Shown here: positions 17,447-27,753 of the stretch, one piece after another | How positions within the stretch are numbered: position 1 is the first letter of the stretch | Layout: each line of letters starts with the position of its first letter | Origin: Clostridiales bacterium | GTDB lineage: Bacteria; Bacillota; Desulfotomaculia; Desulfotomaculales; VENG01 | NCBI GenBank assembly: GCA_016278505.1 | Contig: JADQBQ010000036.1 | Coordinates: 1 to 64,000 of the forward strand | Length of the DNA stretch: 64,000 bases | Direction: 5' to 3' | Made by a program: the position numbers and the translations under genes | Notes under the pieces: generated by a model | Told to the model about the DNA's origin: nothing | The model's input: only the letters and a program-made list of their open reading frames with translations | Database searches by the model: none

Positions 17447-19240
17447 CTACCTTTTCTTAAAACTTTTTGATGGAAAACCCATCTCTTCAAACAGTGGTAC
17501 CTGCACCGGCAGTGGAACATCTTTGTAGCTGGCTGTTAAAATAGCCTGCCCCTTGCCCATTACCTGCAGCTCTTTTTCAAACCCGTAAAGGTCAGCACTT
17601 GCGTTACGAATTGCCTCCCGCCGCTCCGCCTCATTGCCAAGTGCCAGGGTAATTTCGGTGTTAAGCTGAGTTAGGATACCCTGGTCAATGGCTGATACCT
17701 GCTGGCTGATAACCGTAAGGCCGATGCCAAATTTCCTCCCCTGGCGGGAAATGTCACGAAAGATACTGCCAAAGCGCAGCCTGTCAGGGTTGAGCACACT
17801 TGGCGCCTCTTCTATCACTACATTTATAAAGGGCAGCTCATCAACCCGTGCTGGCCTTTCACCTTTGATATAAGGCAGCTTGCCACTGTTAAGTGCATCT
17901 ATCATTGCCCCGGCAAATGACTGCATCCCGGTAGCCCTATTATCAGGGTCATGTCCTAAGGATAGGGAGATTTCCCTTTCTAGGGACCCGATGGAATTTG
18001 CTGACTTAACAGCCTTTCTAAGCATAAACAGTGTACGGGCTATTACGGTGGTCAGCAGAAACTGCTCCATTTCATTCATTAACGTAGTATCCACTGTTAT
18101 AATTCGCCCGGACTCTAAGGCACAAACAATCTCTGGCAAAAGAGAGTTGTATTCATCTTTAAATTCTGGGTCAAAAGGGGTAAAAACCGACGTTTGGCCG
18201 CGGCGCAGGAAATTGACCCGCCTTTCTACGGCACTTATGGTGCCAGGTAAAAACTGGGCACCTTCCATTCCGCCCTCTTCCTCGTTTACCTCCCCGGCCA
18301 AAAGGCGGGTGATCCACATTTCTCCGTGCCTAGAATAAAACTGATGGGCAAAGGCTATTTGCTGCTCTGAAAACTCCATAATGCTAAATAAGTCTTGAGG
18401 TACAATATCGGCTCTGGATAGAGATATAGTTTGCTGCCCACGCTCACTAACAGAGTCCTTGGCAGTCAAATAATAAAATGGTGCTGCCAGCCCGTCCCAC
18501 TCGCCGGGCCCGTATTTTCCGGTAATCTCCTCAATCCCGCCCCTATCACCCGAGGGCCACTTGCAAAATTCATCGTGCGGGTCTATGGCCAGCATGCTCA
18601 CCTTTTGACCACTTCCTGCACTTTCGATTTCCTGATTGTATCTAAACATCGACTCAATGAGTACAATCATTAGATTACTTTTACCGCAGCCCGTGCGCCC
18701 GAAAATTCCAATATGATGGGATATGGCATGCGGTGGCATATATACCGGGACATCGGATAACGCCTTTTCACCGGCCAGCAAATAGCCCATAAATATGCCC
18801 TTTTCGCCTAGCTGAGAGGAAAGCAGCTCCCGCACTACCCCGTCATTACTCTCATCTATAAGGAATACATCCGTAAGGTGCTCTGGCAGCCTCCGGGGGC
18901 GGTGAAAGCCCCACTTACCGTCATCTTCCCGCTGCGCATATCCCAAAAGCATTCCCCGGAGCTCTATTAACTTTTCATCATTAAGGTCGTCGGACAGGTA
19001 TGAGTCGGGCATGGTTAACTTACTACGCGCCACGTCTTCCATGCTTATTGTTCGGTTAAGGACATTGGCATACTGGGAAGTCCTAAAAATATAAAACCTT
19101 TCTACCCCCCGTGTAGAGGGCAAGATAAATAAATCTCCTACCGCAACGTCCTCGTTCCTGGCCATTACTTTAAGCTGTGCTGTATCACTCTCTGAAAGAA
19201 CCCCGAATTTAGGCCCCAGCTTTTCAATAATATTTTCCAT
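17447..19240 (-). CDS. herA: HerA/FtsK-like DNA-translocating ATPase
   Basis: HIGIFGRTGCGKSNLMIVLIES Walker A; INVVIEEAPSVLNPDRLRFGSIFRDISRQGRKFGIGLTVISQ; followed by NurA in the same unit. Confidence 0.85.
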   Translation of the reverse strand: MENIIEKLGPKFGVLSESDTAQLKVMARNEDVAVGDLFILPSTRGVERFYIFRTSQYANVLNRTISMEDVARSKLTMPDSYLSDDLNDEKLIELRGMLLGYAQREDDGKWGFHRPRRLPEHLTDVFLIDESNDGVVRELLSSQLGEKGIFMGYLLAGEKALSDVPVYMPPHAISHHIGIFGRTGCGKSNLMIVLIESMFRYNQEIESAGSGQKVSMLAIDPHDEFCKWPSGDRGGIEEITGKYGPGEWDGLAAPFYYLTAKDSVSERGQQTISLSRADIVPQDLFSIMEFSEQQIAFAHQFYSRHGEMWITRLLAGEVNEEEGGMEGAQFLPGTISAVERRVNFLRRGQTSVFTPFDPEFKDEYNSLLPEIVCALESGRIITVDTTLMNEMEQFLLTTVIARTLFMLRKAVKSANSIGSLEREISLSLGHDPDNRATGMQSFAGAMIDALNSGKLPYIKGERPARVDELPFINVVIEEAPSVLNPDRLRFGSIFRDISRQGRKFGIGLTVISQQVSAIDQGILTQLNTEITLALGNEAERREAIRNASADLYGFEKELQVMGKGQAILTASYKDVPLPVQVPLFEEMGFPSKSFKKR

Positions 19241-19253
19241 ATTTTACTCCCCC

Positions 19254-20465
19254 TTAACGGTGGCCTGTAAGCATACTGGCATCCATGAAATTCCTGCGCT
19301 TAAGGCCTATCCTCTCTGCAGCATCTATTATCTGTCCTCTTAGGGCCGCCTTTTCTGCCTGGGTAAGACTAACATGGTTATGGCTGGCCTTTATGGGATA
19401 TGGATACCCATAACTCCTTTGATCGTGAGAGGCAAAGTCAAGGTCTCGAAAAATTTGCCTTTCCCTTTGTAACATGAGCTCTTTATCCGGGCTGTTAATG
19501 TTTTTCTTCCAGTACTCTATGTCCATGTCTAGGCGCATAGGAGGGGTGGTTCGGTGCAGGCGAAAAATGTATGTAATACCACCCACAGGGGGGATGCCCC
19601 TGGCCCCGAGGAATTCTGGCCTAAACCCGCCAAATTTTTCTGTTGGTATGCGCATATACCAGTGCTCAGTGCCACCCTTTTCCTTGATCATTTCCGCTAG
19701 CTGATCCATATGCGGAATATTATGTGACTTTGAAATCGCAAAAAAGGCCACCCCACTCTCACGGGCCAGCTTACAGCAGCACCTTTTGGCAAGCTCAAAA
19801 AAGAGGCACCCCCATTGCTGAATTACCGGAAGTGTTAAGGTGGTGTCAGCCAGCATGTATGTAGGCGCAGTGCCCGATTTCAGTGCCCTTATAATCGTGC
19901 ATACCTCTGCTGCGGTCATAAGCTGAATGCGTACATTGCTTGCATCATGGGCTGCGGGCCTGATCATAAGGTCAATTAATTCCTCAGGGGTAGTGAGGCG
20001 CCCGGTGTAATCCCGCCGCAAATTTATATAATCCGAGCTAGTTATAAGCTCTCTAAGCGGCATTCCCGCCAAATTACTAAAAAATTGATCATACCTTTTG
20101 TCTCTTTCCTTTTTATCCTCAGGGACCCAAAGTAATTCAGCCATATTACTGCTGGGAACGTCTATTTCCCGAAGGCGACATTCTGGCACAGAAGCTTTAA
20201 ACACCTTGGTAAGGGCCGTGACCAAATAAACATAGGAATCACCATAAGTGGCAATGGGAAACTCCCCTGACCCATCTGCCCCACCTATGCTGAAGGGTCT
20301 GTCAGGCGTAGCACAGTGCTCAAAAAAGCCCACAAAGTCACCCATTTTTTCTATTTCACTAACATCGGCCGCTGTTTCTTGGTTCCAATCCTTAATATCA
20401 CTTACAACGTTTTCAATTTTATTAATTACATCCCGCCTAAAGTGCAGGTCAAATCTCATGGTCAT
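19254..20465 (-). CDS. nurA: NurA-domain nuclease
   Basis: SIGGADGSGEFPIATYGDSYVYLVTAL; YMLADTTLTLPVIQQWGCLFFELAKRCC; located next to the HerA-like ATPase. Confidence 0.75.
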   Translation of the reverse strand: MTMRFDLHFRRDVINKIENVVSDIKDWNQETAADVSEIEKMGDFVGFFEHCATPDRPFSIGGADGSGEFPIATYGDSYVYLVTALTKVFKASVPECRLREIDVPSSNMAELLWVPEDKKERDKRYDQFFSNLAGMPLRELITSSDYINLRRDYTGRLTTPEELIDLMIRPAAHDASNVRIQLMTAAEVCTIIRALKSGTAPTYMLADTTLTLPVIQQWGCLFFELAKRCCCKLARESGVAFFAISKSHNIPHMDQLAEMIKEKGGTEHWYMRIPTEKFGGFRPEFLGARGIPPVGGITYIFRLHRTTPPMRLDMDIEYWKKNINSPDKELMLQRERQIFRDLDFASHDQRSYGYPYPIKASHNHVSLTQAEKAALRGQIIDAAERIGLKRRNFMDASMLTGHR

Positions 20466-20650
20466 ACCTCCGAAACAAAAAGGGCAACTATCACCAGTAT
20501 TTCCCTGTAAGCTTCATAATTTTCCATTGGTCTACTTTTATATACTTTTTGCCTATATTCTGTATTTTTACATTGGATTGCGAATTCCTTGGAACGTAAG
20601 TTTGCCAAACAGAAGAAGAGTGGTACACCCACTCTTCTTAACTGTGAAAT

Positions 20651-22273
20651 CTATTCTATAAATGAATCTATATATCTGAGAGTATTCTTAATATTGCTTA
20701 AGGTTTCTTCGGCATCTGCCTTTGCGCTATAGATATTATCGTATACCTTTCTCGTTTCAATGAATCTAGGATTATATAACTTAATGTATTCTTGGATAGT
20801 GAATTTTTTGGAGAACTCATGAAATACCGCATCAATATCTTTTTTAACTGAAATGACTTTTTTATTAAACTTGTTCTCGTCACGGATATTTTTTATTTCA
20901 CCTAAAACATCAAGGGCAACCGGCACTGCTTGTAGGACCGGTCCGAATTTAATAAATTTATCACCTAAATTCTGAGCCCCATAAGGCCTAAACTTTACTT
21001 TAATTCCACCGGCATCTCTTATCTTTAATATTTGGTCGCCTAAATCTTTTTTTGATTGAGCAGCTAATTTGTCCCCTAAAGCTTTACTGAATTTAGAAGC
21101 AAATTTTGCCACATCACCGCCAACACCTTGAGTTTCGTTCACTGAAGTTTCAAGGTCTCTCATCTCTTTTTCGTGTTGCTCAAAAAGATCTTCCGTATAA
21201 GAATTAATGATATTGTCAATTTTTTGGGTTAATACATACCCTTCTTTGCCTTCATTCTCATCTATGACTTTTCTTAAAGACTTTTCATCTTTGGCACCAT
21301 CAATTGCATGCAAGACATCGTTACGAAGGTTCATCACTTCATTTTGTATTTTACTATGACTTAGTTTTATGTTTTTCTCCATAGTTGAAATTGTTTTTTG
21401 CATACACTGGATTTGATTTTCTAGAACTTCAATATGCTTTTGAACATGATATTTAATCTCCTCTAGTTGTTTTTTCACTTGTAATACCACATCTCTAGTA
21501 ATACTGACACTGGTTTTTAGAGAAAGATTTTCCTTGGCCTCTTCTATAAATTCTTTTAATATTTTAGCTAATTCATTGATTCGGGACAGTCTTTCGTACT
21601 CAGTCATTCTTTCGAACCAAAAGTCAAGACCCCTTTCAAAGGGGTTAGCAGATACACATACTACTGGTGGGATGTCCTCTATGGTAACACTATGCTTTAT
21701 TTTGGTAATTACAGACTCTCTTTTGATTTTGCACTTGTTCTGAAAATCTAAATCATTATCAAGGTCTGCCACCTCGTCCATTTTATTAACCACAAAGATG
21801 GTACAATCTATTTTTTTTAAACTAGAAAATAGCCATTTTAAAATATCGGTATGACTTTCTTTTAAGGGGTTGCCTGGATCCACTGTATAAATTATTACAT
21901 TAGCCTCCGAAATATAGCGTTTAGTTTTTTCACTGTGCATTTGGTTTTCGGAAAACAATCCGGGGGTATCGATAATAAGCAAGTCATCTTTATACGGGTA
22001 TTTATTAATATCTTCTGTACTTGGCTGAAGCGCTATGTCAACATCTAACCTTTTAGCTAACCCAGATAAAACGGTAGACTTTCCGTCTGAAAAGGACCCA
22101 AAGAAGGCAATAGAAAACCGTTCATTATTCAGAGCTTGTATAGAACTATTGACCTTTTCTTTTATCACTTTAAAATCCACGTCAAACTCGTGTTCAATTT
22201 TACCAAGTAGGTCCTTTAATTCTTTTAATTTTCTTATTGTGTCTGATTTGTCTGCCGAAAAATCCTTGAGCAC
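20651..22273 (-). CDS. Dynamin-like GTPase (downstream member of pair)
   Basis: FFGSFSDGKSTVLSGL (G1), LIIDTPGLF (G3), FVVNKMDEV (G4); long coiled-coil region. Confidence 0.8.
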   Translation of the reverse strand: MLKDFSADKSDTIRKLKELKDLLGKIEHEFDVDFKVIKEKVNSSIQALNNERFSIAFFGSFSDGKSTVLSGLAKRLDVDIALQPSTEDINKYPYKDDLLIIDTPGLFSENQMHSEKTKRYISEANVIIYTVDPGNPLKESHTDILKWLFSSLKKIDCTIFVVNKMDEVADLDNDLDFQNKCKIKRESVITKIKHSVTIEDIPPVVCVSANPFERGLDFWFERMTEYERLSRINELAKILKEFIEEAKENLSLKTSVSITRDVVLQVKKQLEEIKYHVQKHIEVLENQIQCMQKTISTMEKNIKLSHSKIQNEVMNLRNDVLHAIDGAKDEKSLRKVIDENEGKEGYVLTQKIDNIINSYTEDLFEQHEKEMRDLETSVNETQGVGGDVAKFASKFSKALGDKLAAQSKKDLGDQILKIRDAGGIKVKFRPYGAQNLGDKFIKFGPVLQAVPVALDVLGEIKNIRDENKFNKKVISVKKDIDAVFHEFSKKFTIQEYIKLYNPRFIETRKVYDNIYSAKADAEETLSNIKNTLRYIDSFIE

Positions 22274-24251
22274 CTGTCCCGCCCCTTTCTGATCTTCTTA
22301 TAGATGACACCTCTTGGAAGACACACAAAGCTTTATTCGTAAACTTATCCCTGCCACTCGTAACAAGCACTCCATCACCAGTGTGGGTATGTTTAGTGCT
22401 GGAAATGAAGTGGCTTTTAGATTTATAGGCATTGGCGTGGGGCAGTCTAAAAATTGAGAGGTCTTTATTATCAATATTCAGGCCAATAACCGCCATTTGT
22501 CCCAATTGCAAATCGATATACGCTCGTCTCACCTCATCACCCAACACTTCTCTGGCTAATTCAGTACTGACTGTGGCTTTTATTTCTCCTAGCCTTTGTA
22601 TCTGTTGGCCTAATAGGTCACTCAGTTTCCATAAGTTATCATTATCAGCATGTATCTTTGTAAATTGGCGGCGCAAATCGGATTCTACTAGTTCAAATTT
22701 TTTATTGATATCCGCTACATGCTTTTTTTTCATGCTTTTTATAGATTTTGTTATTTCAAAATAAGCCTGCTGTTTAGCTTCGTGTCTCCGTTTTTTTGGG
22801 TCTCTGAAAAAAACCTTAAGTACTTTTTTCAATGCTACCCAAATACCTGCAGCAATTCCCAAAATATAATGCTTTCTTGCTGCTCCAAAAACAAGTGGCA
22901 GGTCCAAACCTAGGTCCACAATCTGCTGCAGCACATATTTAAGCCCAATGTGGAGTTTGTCAGTTATTTGATTAATGTTAACGGTCCCTGCTAGTATAGA
23001 GAATTTCAAACTGATCTCCATACGGGTATCAAAATCCTGAAGGAGTTGGTCGACCTCGGACTGTATTTCCTTTGATTCACTGTCAATCCTTTCTTTCAAA
23101 CGCAATGTCATTTCATCCATCTGTTTTTTAATTATCTGTTTATATTTTGTTTTGCTGTAACCTTCATCTATCCCACCGTAAACGTCAGCAACTAACTGGT
23201 GTTTCAGATTATCTGTTTCTTGTTCAATCAAGAAGATTAAAGATTCTCTATGCTTCGTAATCAGATCACTGGTCGCCTTATTAGCATGCCTAAAAGTTCT
23301 ATCGAGTTTTTTCAGCAATGAATCAAAATCTTTTTTTACACCAACAAGCTGAGACGTAGCAATTTCAAGGGCAGTCAAAAACTCATAGGTGTTTGATATT
23401 AAAATTTCACTATAGCCTGTAGTACTAATCTGCCTTATAAGTCTTTCCAAGTTTTTTAGCCCGCTAAACTCATAAGTGTCGGCATCGGAGCCAAAAACTT
23501 CTATACATTTTTCCTTATCTTTTATAAAACCTTCCCTTGAGAGGTTGCCCTTTGAAACGAATGCGAACAGACCATGAACACACAGACATCCGGCATATTG
23601 CTTTCCTAAAATACTTTTAAATTTTTCTTCTACCCTAATAGATAAGTTTGATACGTGCTCGTTACACAGTTCTTTTCTCATGTATTTATAGGCAGTGGCT
23701 TTATTCCGCTTATTAATAATGACATAGATTTTAGCCCTGTCTTTGAGAAAGCTTTTAATTTTATTAATTGTTTCTTCCTCTGGCTCTTTGTTTGTGCCAA
23801 TTACATAAAAGACAACGTGTGATTTTTCTACAGCTCTTTGTATAATGTGCTTATATTTGTATTCCTCGCCCTCAATCCCGGGCATGTCCAGCAAATTGAT
23901 GTTTTCATAAGCCCTAGAAGTTAATTTTTTTGTATTATCTGGGTAACCTTCACCTATAGATTGCCCGTCACCCCCGGTGAGGGCCTCTAAAATCGTACTT
24001 TTTCCAGCATTAGTTTCACCGAAAAAAGCAATATTAAAGCTAGCCCAATCCAAGTTTTCTGTTAGAGAATTAATAGTTTTTCTAATATCATTGGTTCTAT
24101 CATACACAACTTGGTCCACTCTATTAACAGCATTTTCAAATTTTTTGTTTTTTGACTTTATACCTTTTTGGTAGTGTAACTCCGAAAGCATTGCAATTGC
24201 ACTTTTCCCGTATATTTTCAACTTTTGCCCGTATTCTGACACTGACTGCAA
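22200..24251 (-). CDS. Dynamin-like GTPase (upstream member of pair)
   Basis: FFGETNAGKSTILEAL (G1), NLLDMPGIEG (G3), VIINKRNKAT (G4); overlaps the downstream GTPase ORF by 74 nt. Confidence 0.8.
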   Translation of the reverse strand: MQSVSEYGQKLKIYGKSAIAMLSELHYQKGIKSKNKKFENAVNRVDQVVYDRTNDIRKTINSLTENLDWASFNIAFFGETNAGKSTILEALTGGDGQSIGEGYPDNTKKLTSRAYENINLLDMPGIEGEEYKYKHIIQRAVEKSHVVFYVIGTNKEPEEETINKIKSFLKDRAKIYVIINKRNKATAYKYMRKELCNEHVSNLSIRVEEKFKSILGKQYAGCLCVHGLFAFVSKGNLSREGFIKDKEKCIEVFGSDADTYEFSGLKNLERLIRQISTTGYSEILISNTYEFLTALEIATSQLVGVKKDFDSLLKKLDRTFRHANKATSDLITKHRESLIFLIEQETDNLKHQLVADVYGGIDEGYSKTKYKQIIKKQMDEMTLRLKERIDSESKEIQSEVDQLLQDFDTRMEISLKFSILAGTVNINQITDKLHIGLKYVLQQIVDLGLDLPLVFGAARKHYILGIAAGIWVALKKVLKVFFRDPKKRRHEAKQQAYFEITKSIKSMKKKHVADINKKFELVESDLRRQFTKIHADNDNLWKLSDLLGQQIQRLGEIKATVSTELAREVLGDEVRRAYIDLQLGQMAVIGLNIDNKDLSIFRLPHANAYKSKSHFISSTKHTHTGDGVLVTSGRDKFTNKALCVFQEVSSIRRSERGGTGAQGFFGRQIRHNKKIKRIKGPTW

Positions 24252-24386
24252 TAAATGAATCCCCCCTGACCCGAGACATTACTTAGGATGTATTTTTTAC
24301 CACAAATTCTTTACATTTTGCCGATACTCCTGCACTGCCTATCAAAATTTAACAATATAAGCGGAGGTAATATTGGTAGATAAGCA

Positions 24387-24411
24387 AAAAGGCCGGAATC
24401 TCCGGCCTTTA
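24387..24411 (-). terminator. Rho-independent terminator overlapping the dpdA stop codon
   Basis: Minus strand AAAGGCCGG-AGATT-CCGGCCTTTTT: perfect hairpin followed by T-run. Confidence 0.75.
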
Positions 24412-26436
24412 ATTAGGACATTTTTCTTTAAACTGCTTATAAAACACGTATGTGTTATGGAACCCTCTCCGCCGATTTCTGTTATTGCCCCTAAATATTA
24501 TAACTTCTATACCTATATCCCTACATATTTTACAGTCACACTTCTTCCACGGCCTGTCCTCTAGAACCCGCCTATACATTTCCATATGTTTTTCACGCTT
24601 ATCTCCAATGAGGCTATCATACGCCAGGACAGCCTGTAGGGTATCTTCGACATTTAATTCTTCTCTGTCATATTTACGAAGTGCCTCTAAGGCGTTATTT
24701 TGTAACAGCTTGAATTGAGCCTCGGTGCCACGGCCCTCATTTATCATTTTCCGGACACGGACATTATGGCCATCTACTGGTGGCACTCTAATTGCCGCAT
24801 ATTTATTACCGTCCATTGCAAAGTAGTTGCTTCCTGAGCCGAGCCAAGCCTGGCGAAGGTGACTGGCGGAGTCAAAGGAGGTTATACCGAGCTTACGGAA
24901 AGACTCAACTGCATCAAGCCTTGCCACCCCAAAAAGGTGGATACGCAAATATTCAGGCACAATAGGTGCTATGGCCCTCATAATTTCTAAGATTTGCTTG
25001 GTCGGGGTTCGGGCCAGCCCGCCAAGGGAGATGTGCTCATAGCCCATATCTATCAGGGACACCACAGCCTCACGATAGGAATCTGGATCCCATCCCTGGG
25101 CTATCCCGGAGGGGGTAAATGAATAATTCCCGTCCTTATATTTATCGATAAATTCTCTGGCATTATCCTGAGTGATTTTGAAGCGCCTATTCCTTTCCTC
25201 CGGGTCCTTTGCAAAATCACCCACAATTAGATGGTCAATAGAAACGCCTATATCAAAGCCTAAGCGCTCATAGTAGTCCAGAATTTCCTCAGTATGATAA
25301 GGTGGCTCGTGCTCCTCAATATAGCCAAAGGCCCCGCAGTCACCCATTACGGGTCTATTTGTATCAAAGCGCAAAAACCTTTGTAGGCCCATTTCCTCAA
25401 TCAAAGCCTTTTTTTTCTTGCTCTCCTCCACCTTCACCTTAGATACCAGTATTCCGTCATAGTTTGGATCATCGTATATCTCGTGGGCATAAACGTCATG
25501 TAAGTGTGTATCGCGGCCCTTCACTGTGGTATCCGTCAAAAAGTCGTATTCAGGATCCACTCTGTCATCCCACTCAGGTATGAAATACTTTACTGAATGA
25601 CCGTAATTTTTTGCATATTGCTCCTCGGGAACCCAAAAGTCTACTTTGGGTTTATCTTTTTTTTGAGGTCGTTTATTTTGCTCTTTCTCTACTTTAGGGA
25701 ATAAGGACTGCTGCACCACTTCTTCGGCATTACTGTTTTTACGATATTTAACTAGCAAATCAAGGGAGCACTCAGGATTACTGTAAATTCTATTTAATAA
25801 CTCCTCACCCTCCACCACTATCTCCTGGGCTAAAAGCTTAAACAAGAATCCCTTTAGGCCCACCAGGCCGTAGCTAAATGAAGAGGCCTCTTTCTTGCCA
25901 ACCTCAATAAAATAATACGGCTTTTCATTTGGTATTAATTTTTTACTGGTTTTGCTAGATAAAAAAATTAGTTGCTGACCTTTTCCAATAGTGCCTAAGG
26001 GCAGTTCCAGTGACCGCAGGTATTTATCTCCCAGTAAAAAGAAAATTAAATCATAGCCTTTTATAAACTCTGACAGATCACTATGGATATTCAAAAACCT
26101 AGACCATTCTACAGTTTCTCTTGCCGTCATGTCATTGAAGGTTACCTCATAGGGCACTATAGGCCTATTTTCTGAAATTAGGCCATAGCCAGCAGAAACA
26201 ATCCCCAAATTAACTACATCACTGCCATAATGCTCTCTTAACATAGAAACACCTTCCATTAACCGAAGGTGTTGGGCCCCTGTATACATTTCTGCAGCAG
26301 GACAGCTAAGGTGCTTAAGCTCTGCTTCCCGCTCCCGCAATTGGCCAGGGCTCAAAAAATTTTCCTTTACTAATTGATTATATGGCTTAGCCTTTTTTTC
26401 TCCTGTACATGAAGTTATAACTAAAGTCCTGACCAT
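24409..26436 (-). CDS. dpdA: DpdA-type DNA 7-deazaguanine transglycosylase with N-terminal DUF6884/YaaA-like domain
   Basis: N-term LVITSCTGEKKAKPYNQL...SCPAAEMYTGAQHLRLMEGV...IVSAGYGLI; C-term VKYFIPEWDDRVDPEYDFLTD...YAHEIYDDPNYDGILVSKVKV...MGDCGAFGYIEEHEPPY...SFDSASH and zinc motif CDCKICRD...H. Confidence 0.85.
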   Translation of the reverse strand: MVRTLVITSCTGEKKAKPYNQLVKENFLSPGQLREREAELKHLSCPAAEMYTGAQHLRLMEGVSMLREHYGSDVVNLGIVSAGYGLISENRPIVPYEVTFNDMTARETVEWSRFLNIHSDLSEFIKGYDLIFFLLGDKYLRSLELPLGTIGKGQQLIFLSSKTSKKLIPNEKPYYFIEVGKKEASSFSYGLVGLKGFLFKLLAQEIVVEGEELLNRIYSNPECSLDLLVKYRKNSNAEEVVQQSLFPKVEKEQNKRPQKKDKPKVDFWVPEEQYAKNYGHSVKYFIPEWDDRVDPEYDFLTDTTVKGRDTHLHDVYAHEIYDDPNYDGILVSKVKVEESKKKKALIEEMGLQRFLRFDTNRPVMGDCGAFGYIEEHEPPYHTEEILDYYERLGFDIGVSIDHLIVGDFAKDPEERNRRFKITQDNAREFIDKYKDGNYSFTPSGIAQGWDPDSYREAVVSLIDMGYEHISLGGLARTPTKQILEIMRAIAPIVPEYLRIHLFGVARLDAVESFRKLGITSFDSASHLRQAWLGSGSNYFAMDGNKYAAIRVPPVDGHNVRVRKMINEGRGTEAQFKLLQNNALEALRKYDREELNVEDTLQAVLAYDSLIGDKREKHMEMYRRVLEDRPWKKCDCKICRDIGIEVIIFRGNNRNRRRGFHNTYVFYKQFKEKCPN

Positions 26437-26619
26437 GCTGACCTCCTGGTGTCTACATATTTTGGGCTATCCCTGCATGCCGCCCCGTAATGGTGAGCAC
26501 AAAATTACATATGTAAATATAGACGCTAAGCGGGGTGAAACAACCTAGTTTACAAAACCCCGCAAATTCCTCACCCTTCAGATAAATAATTTCTACTTTA
26601 TAAGTTTTTTACCTTTAAA

Positions 26620-27738
26620 TTAAGGCGCGAATGGTGCCCCCCCAAAGGGAGACTTTTGGCAAAAATGTCTAAAGTCACATGCCGCGCACGTGTCCTCATC
26701 CCTATCACTATCATCGGGCGGCTCCCAGTTGTTCATAATGGCCCCGGCTTGAGTCTCCCGGGTAACACATTCTTCTATTTCCTTAACCACACGGTCAAAT
26801 TCCCGGCAATATTTGCTCACAGCTTTCGGATCAATGGGTATTACCCTAAGTGCTCTGCTTAATCGGGTTTCCTCAGAAAGCACCTTAAGGGGATCTTTTA
26901 TTTTTGACTTTAGCCTTTTAATCTCTTGGGCGCTGGGCATTACATCTGTACCTTTGGACTTTACCTCACCCAGAAGTGCCTCTAGGTCATCTTTGCTGGG
27001 AGCCAGCTCATTAATAAAAATCAGCACTCCGGCAGCAACGGGCTGGCTGTGGGCCTGCTCCCCGCGGAGCCAGGCATAAGTATTAATTTGCCACTCCAGG
27101 TGCTCCCAGAGCTTATTCTTAATAGAGGGGCGCCGCATGCCCTTATAATCAACAATAATTTCAAACTCCCCCCGTGACGGGAGCGCGGGAACTACCTCCT
27201 GAATTGTAGCAACCAGCCTGTTTTTTCTAGATTTTCGGCCCAGGGATATACTCGTTAAAACGTCTACTACACCCTGCACCTCAAAGCAGTCAGAGCGCAG
27301 CTCTATGCTCCCGCCCTTAGGCAGATAGCGCAGCCCCTGCAGGCGCACCTCCGCCTGCTCTATGATAGGAAAAAGGTCAGGCCCTAGAATATTTATTGCG
27401 GCGGCCGCACGCACGCGGGCTAAATCCTTAATATCCTGGTTGCGCGGCGACTTACCCTGGGCAGCAAGGCGGGCCTCAATTAGATCACAGATGTTTATGA
27501 TATCATCTTCCGGCCAGGGCGGCAGCACCCCGCTTTGGTCCGCGCGCCGGAAGGCCTCTTCCAGAACACCATGAATAAAATTACCAAACCAAAGCTGCAC
27601 CGGCCGGGAGGGGGGCAGTGAGCTGCCATTTAGAAATCGGTACTGCAGGCGGCAGCGCAAAAAAGACAATAAATCACCGGTAAGGCTGTATGTAGGCATT
27701 TTATATACAGGCGGGCGAATCGGTAAAGTCATATACAC
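26620..27738 (-). CDS. PD-(D/E)XK nuclease, Cas4/RecB-like, with probable Fe-S cluster
   Basis: YSLTGDLLSFLRCRLQYRFLNG, EFEIIVDYKGMRRP, WQINTYAWLRG; C-terminal CAACDFRHFC. Confidence 0.8.
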   Translation of the reverse strand: MYMTLPIRPPVYKMPTYSLTGDLLSFLRCRLQYRFLNGSSLPPSRPVQLWFGNFIHGVLEEAFRRADQSGVLPPWPEDDIINICDLIEARLAAQGKSPRNQDIKDLARVRAAAAINILGPDLFPIIEQAEVRLQGLRYLPKGGSIELRSDCFEVQGVVDVLTSISLGRKSRKNRLVATIQEVVPALPSRGEFEIIVDYKGMRRPSIKNKLWEHLEWQINTYAWLRGEQAHSQPVAAGVLIFINELAPSKDDLEALLGEVKSKGTDVMPSAQEIKRLKSKIKDPLKVLSEETRLSRALRVIPIDPKAVSKYCREFDRVVKEIEECVTRETQAGAIMNNWEPPDDSDRDEDTCAACDFRHFCQKSPFGGAPFAP

Positions 27739-27753
27739 ACACCTCCCCCATCA

